DNA from: Farysia itapuensis
Lineage: Eukaryota; Basidiomycota; Ustilaginomycetes; Ustilaginales; Ustilaginaceae
Length of the DNA: 64,000 bases
Direction of reading: 5' to 3'
Assembly: GCA_023212645.1 (NCBI GenBank)
Contig: JALBYC010000001.1
Span: 558,001-622,000 of the forward strand
Shown here: positions 63,601-64,000 of the stretch, piece after piece
How the letters are laid out: each line of letters starts with the position of its first letter
How positions within the stretch are numbered: the first letter of the stretch is position 1
Notes under the pieces: model-generated
The model's database searches: none
What the model saw: only the letters and a program-made list of their open reading frames with translations
Told to the model about the DNA's origin: nothing
Program-made: the position numbers and the translations under genes

Positions 63601-64000
63601 GGCAAAAGTGGCTCTGCAGTATCGCAGTCAGAGCGCGAGAGCGACTTCTCTTCAGTCACGGGGCTGCGAGCTGTTGACGATGTGCTCGCCACGCTGCCAT
63701 CGTCGCAACTGATTCAACTACTTGGCTATGTGCGCGACTGGAACACCGTGTCGCGCAACGCACCAGTGGCACAACGAGTGCTCCATGCAGTACTGCGACA
63801 CTACTCGGCCCAAACCCTCATCGACATATTCGAATCTCATGCCACACAGCTTCGCCAAGAGCGTCTGCAACAGATTGCCGATCTCGAGTCAGGTGTCATC
63901 CCAGCATCGGATACCAAACACAAGAAGAAGAGTGTAACAAGCGCACTCGGTCCCAAGCAGGACCTTGCCTCGTTGCTCGATGGCCTGCTAGCCTACACCA
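60688..64000 (+). CDS. UTP13: U3 snoRNP protein Utp13/TBL3 (partial, runs off the window)
   Basis: This WD40 protein of the UtpB subcomplex of the SSU processome acts in 18S rRNA processing in the nucleolus. The frame from ATG 60688 stays open for 1104 codons to the window edge, with no stop, so the 3' end is missing. It begins MADAQVLSAEQI. Numerous WD40 repeats carry WD/GH landmarks (SDGVAKVWDMQG, SRDRTVVIWK, SQDRTIKIWD, SGDKSIRLWS). The Utp13-typical IGFNDEIVDV and GHKRGVWACKF are present, and the C-terminal Utp13 domain (LLDGLLAYT) has begun. It is longer than yeast Utp13 (about 817 aa), with an acidic insert near residues 912-935 (63421-63492). Confidence 0.93.
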   Translation, partial: MADAQVLSAEQIQSMLAAQQAASATSSSAPTSAAAPAASSQNRLKTSYTKTRSLEPFYTGGATAFTPDGSLLFSALNEQVCVVRVSTGTVLAKIEGDSEIVTALTVSPDSRLLVVASRSLALRFYSIDVDVNDQDEVVKLVRTVPKTHLSQINLMNVDSTSTLLATAGSDGVAKVWDMQGGYCTHAFKGHAGVVSALCWNTPSAPSAASGKGVKRVIELITGSVDGKVRVWDLNSPIAAQGQTKASSTLAGHDSVVRGLSVTVDGTTLVTASRDRTVVIWKLVDSKSRKWKQTDTLSAEEGIESVGFLPARIRVQNGKSSPKSDTSQIVFWTGGSAGTIRLWDATSGSIIALEPKTYNERVAARAQIERQQRRNGTIQNDEDEEETRAVTAVHLLQMASKVEDEEMDSDSPPRTVLASVHADQNIIFRSVETDSLSAGTKARAAPLTKIKQLIGFNDEIVDVTLLSSANATELPLETHLAVATNSRSIRIYDLAESATTKGMETSAELIMGHTDIVLCLDRSTDMRLLASGAKDHTARIWTWMPSSRLSPTDTSDTADSIGTKVPRRNQIDVGTGQEGEWVCVAVCEGHAESVGAIAFARRSASPGVPGAPFVVTASQDRTIKIWDLTPVTALLGPDSTSLIQGPIKLKSLLTQRVHEKDINCLDVSPNNAMLASGSQDRTCKLFSLSFTPAPPSKSKTTSASASAKMTAVATLRGHKRGVWACKFSPVDLALATASGDKSIRLWSLKDHTTVKVFEGHTNSVLKLSFLTAGMQLLTCAADGLVKLWNVRDEECAATLDAHEEKIWSIIPSRSEAWFVSAAADGCITFWNDRSDELAAQLQQEKVQDVQREQDFSNFLTQKDWKNAISLALTMAQPRRLLGLFTHVAQSRPDVEPAYAHNAAHKKGASKSARNKIAIETSDEESSDDEDDGDIMMLSVADSSEKALARAGISNSSNGRASKNAAPKLDAANGKSGSAVSQSERESDFSSVTGLRAVDDVLATLPSSQLIQLLGYVRDWNTVSRNAPVAQRVLHAVLRHYSAQTLIDIFESHATQLRQERLQQIADLESGVIPASDTKHKKKSVTSALGPKQDLASLLDGLLAYT

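Overview
This window is nuclear DNA of a fungus. I infer a basidiomycete of the smut lineage (Ustilaginomycotina), but species was not determined. The evidence is ~33 densely packed eukaryotic housekeeping genes, short introns (about 53-82 nt) with GTRNGN donors and CTGAC-like branch points, two intron-bearing tRNA genes, a fungal ATP sulfurylase with an allosteric APS-kinase-like domain, and mitochondrial proteins encoded in the nucleus. Many genes are single-exon. I see no virus, transposon, secondary-metabolite cluster, mating-type gene or CRISPR array.

Layout. 1-2.5 kb: divergent ribosomal protein genes eS7 and eS1 sharing a promoter with two CACGTG sites. 2.9-8.1 kb: mitochondrial ribosomal protein S4, ESCRT-III Snf7, L-2-hydroxyglutarate dehydrogenase and mitochondrial L12. 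8.4-16.9 kb: a 1526-aa PH-C2-RasGAP protein, S-adenosylmethionine synthetase and an amino-acid permease. 17.4-21.9 kb: ATP synthase gamma, eIF2-beta, tRNA-Ile(AAT) and a seven-exon GFA/CENP-V-fold protein. 22-31.2 kb: Pex5, an inverted minisatellite, a four-RPEL-repeat protein, Rad18, tRNA-Val(AAC) and DNA topoisomerase I. 31.7-36.7 kb: complex I B12 subunit, a 7-bp satellite, ATP sulfurylase, mitochondrial phosphate carrier and a candidate 54-aa zinc-ribbon mini-gene. 36.7-53.1 kb: leucyl-tRNA synthetase, Mediator subunit 12, Arp2/3 subunit 4 and CHD1. 53.3-64 kb: a cytosolic-type LysM protein, an orphan protein, two secreted proteases and the 5' part of UTP13, which runs off the window.

Themes: translation and ribosome biogenesis (eS7, eS1, bS4m, bL12m, eIF2-beta, LeuRS, Utp13, two tRNAs), mitochondrial function (Atp3, B12, phosphate carrier, L2HGDH), sulfur and methyl metabolism (ATP sulfurylase, SAM synthetase), and chromatin, DNA and transcription (Top1, Rad18, Chd1, Med12). 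Neighbouring genes are not organised into an operon-like pathway; divergent pairs probably share promoters.

Many ORFs begin at non-ATG codons if read naively; I moved these starts to the first sensible ATG. Spliced structures were built by hand from donor, branch and acceptor sequences and checked for reading phase. The points most worth checking are the zinc-ribbon mini-gene, the start-codon-proximal introns seen in five genes, the RPEL protein, the lysine-rich insert in the carboxypeptidase, the modified topoisomerase I C-terminus, and the two tandem-repeat tracts.
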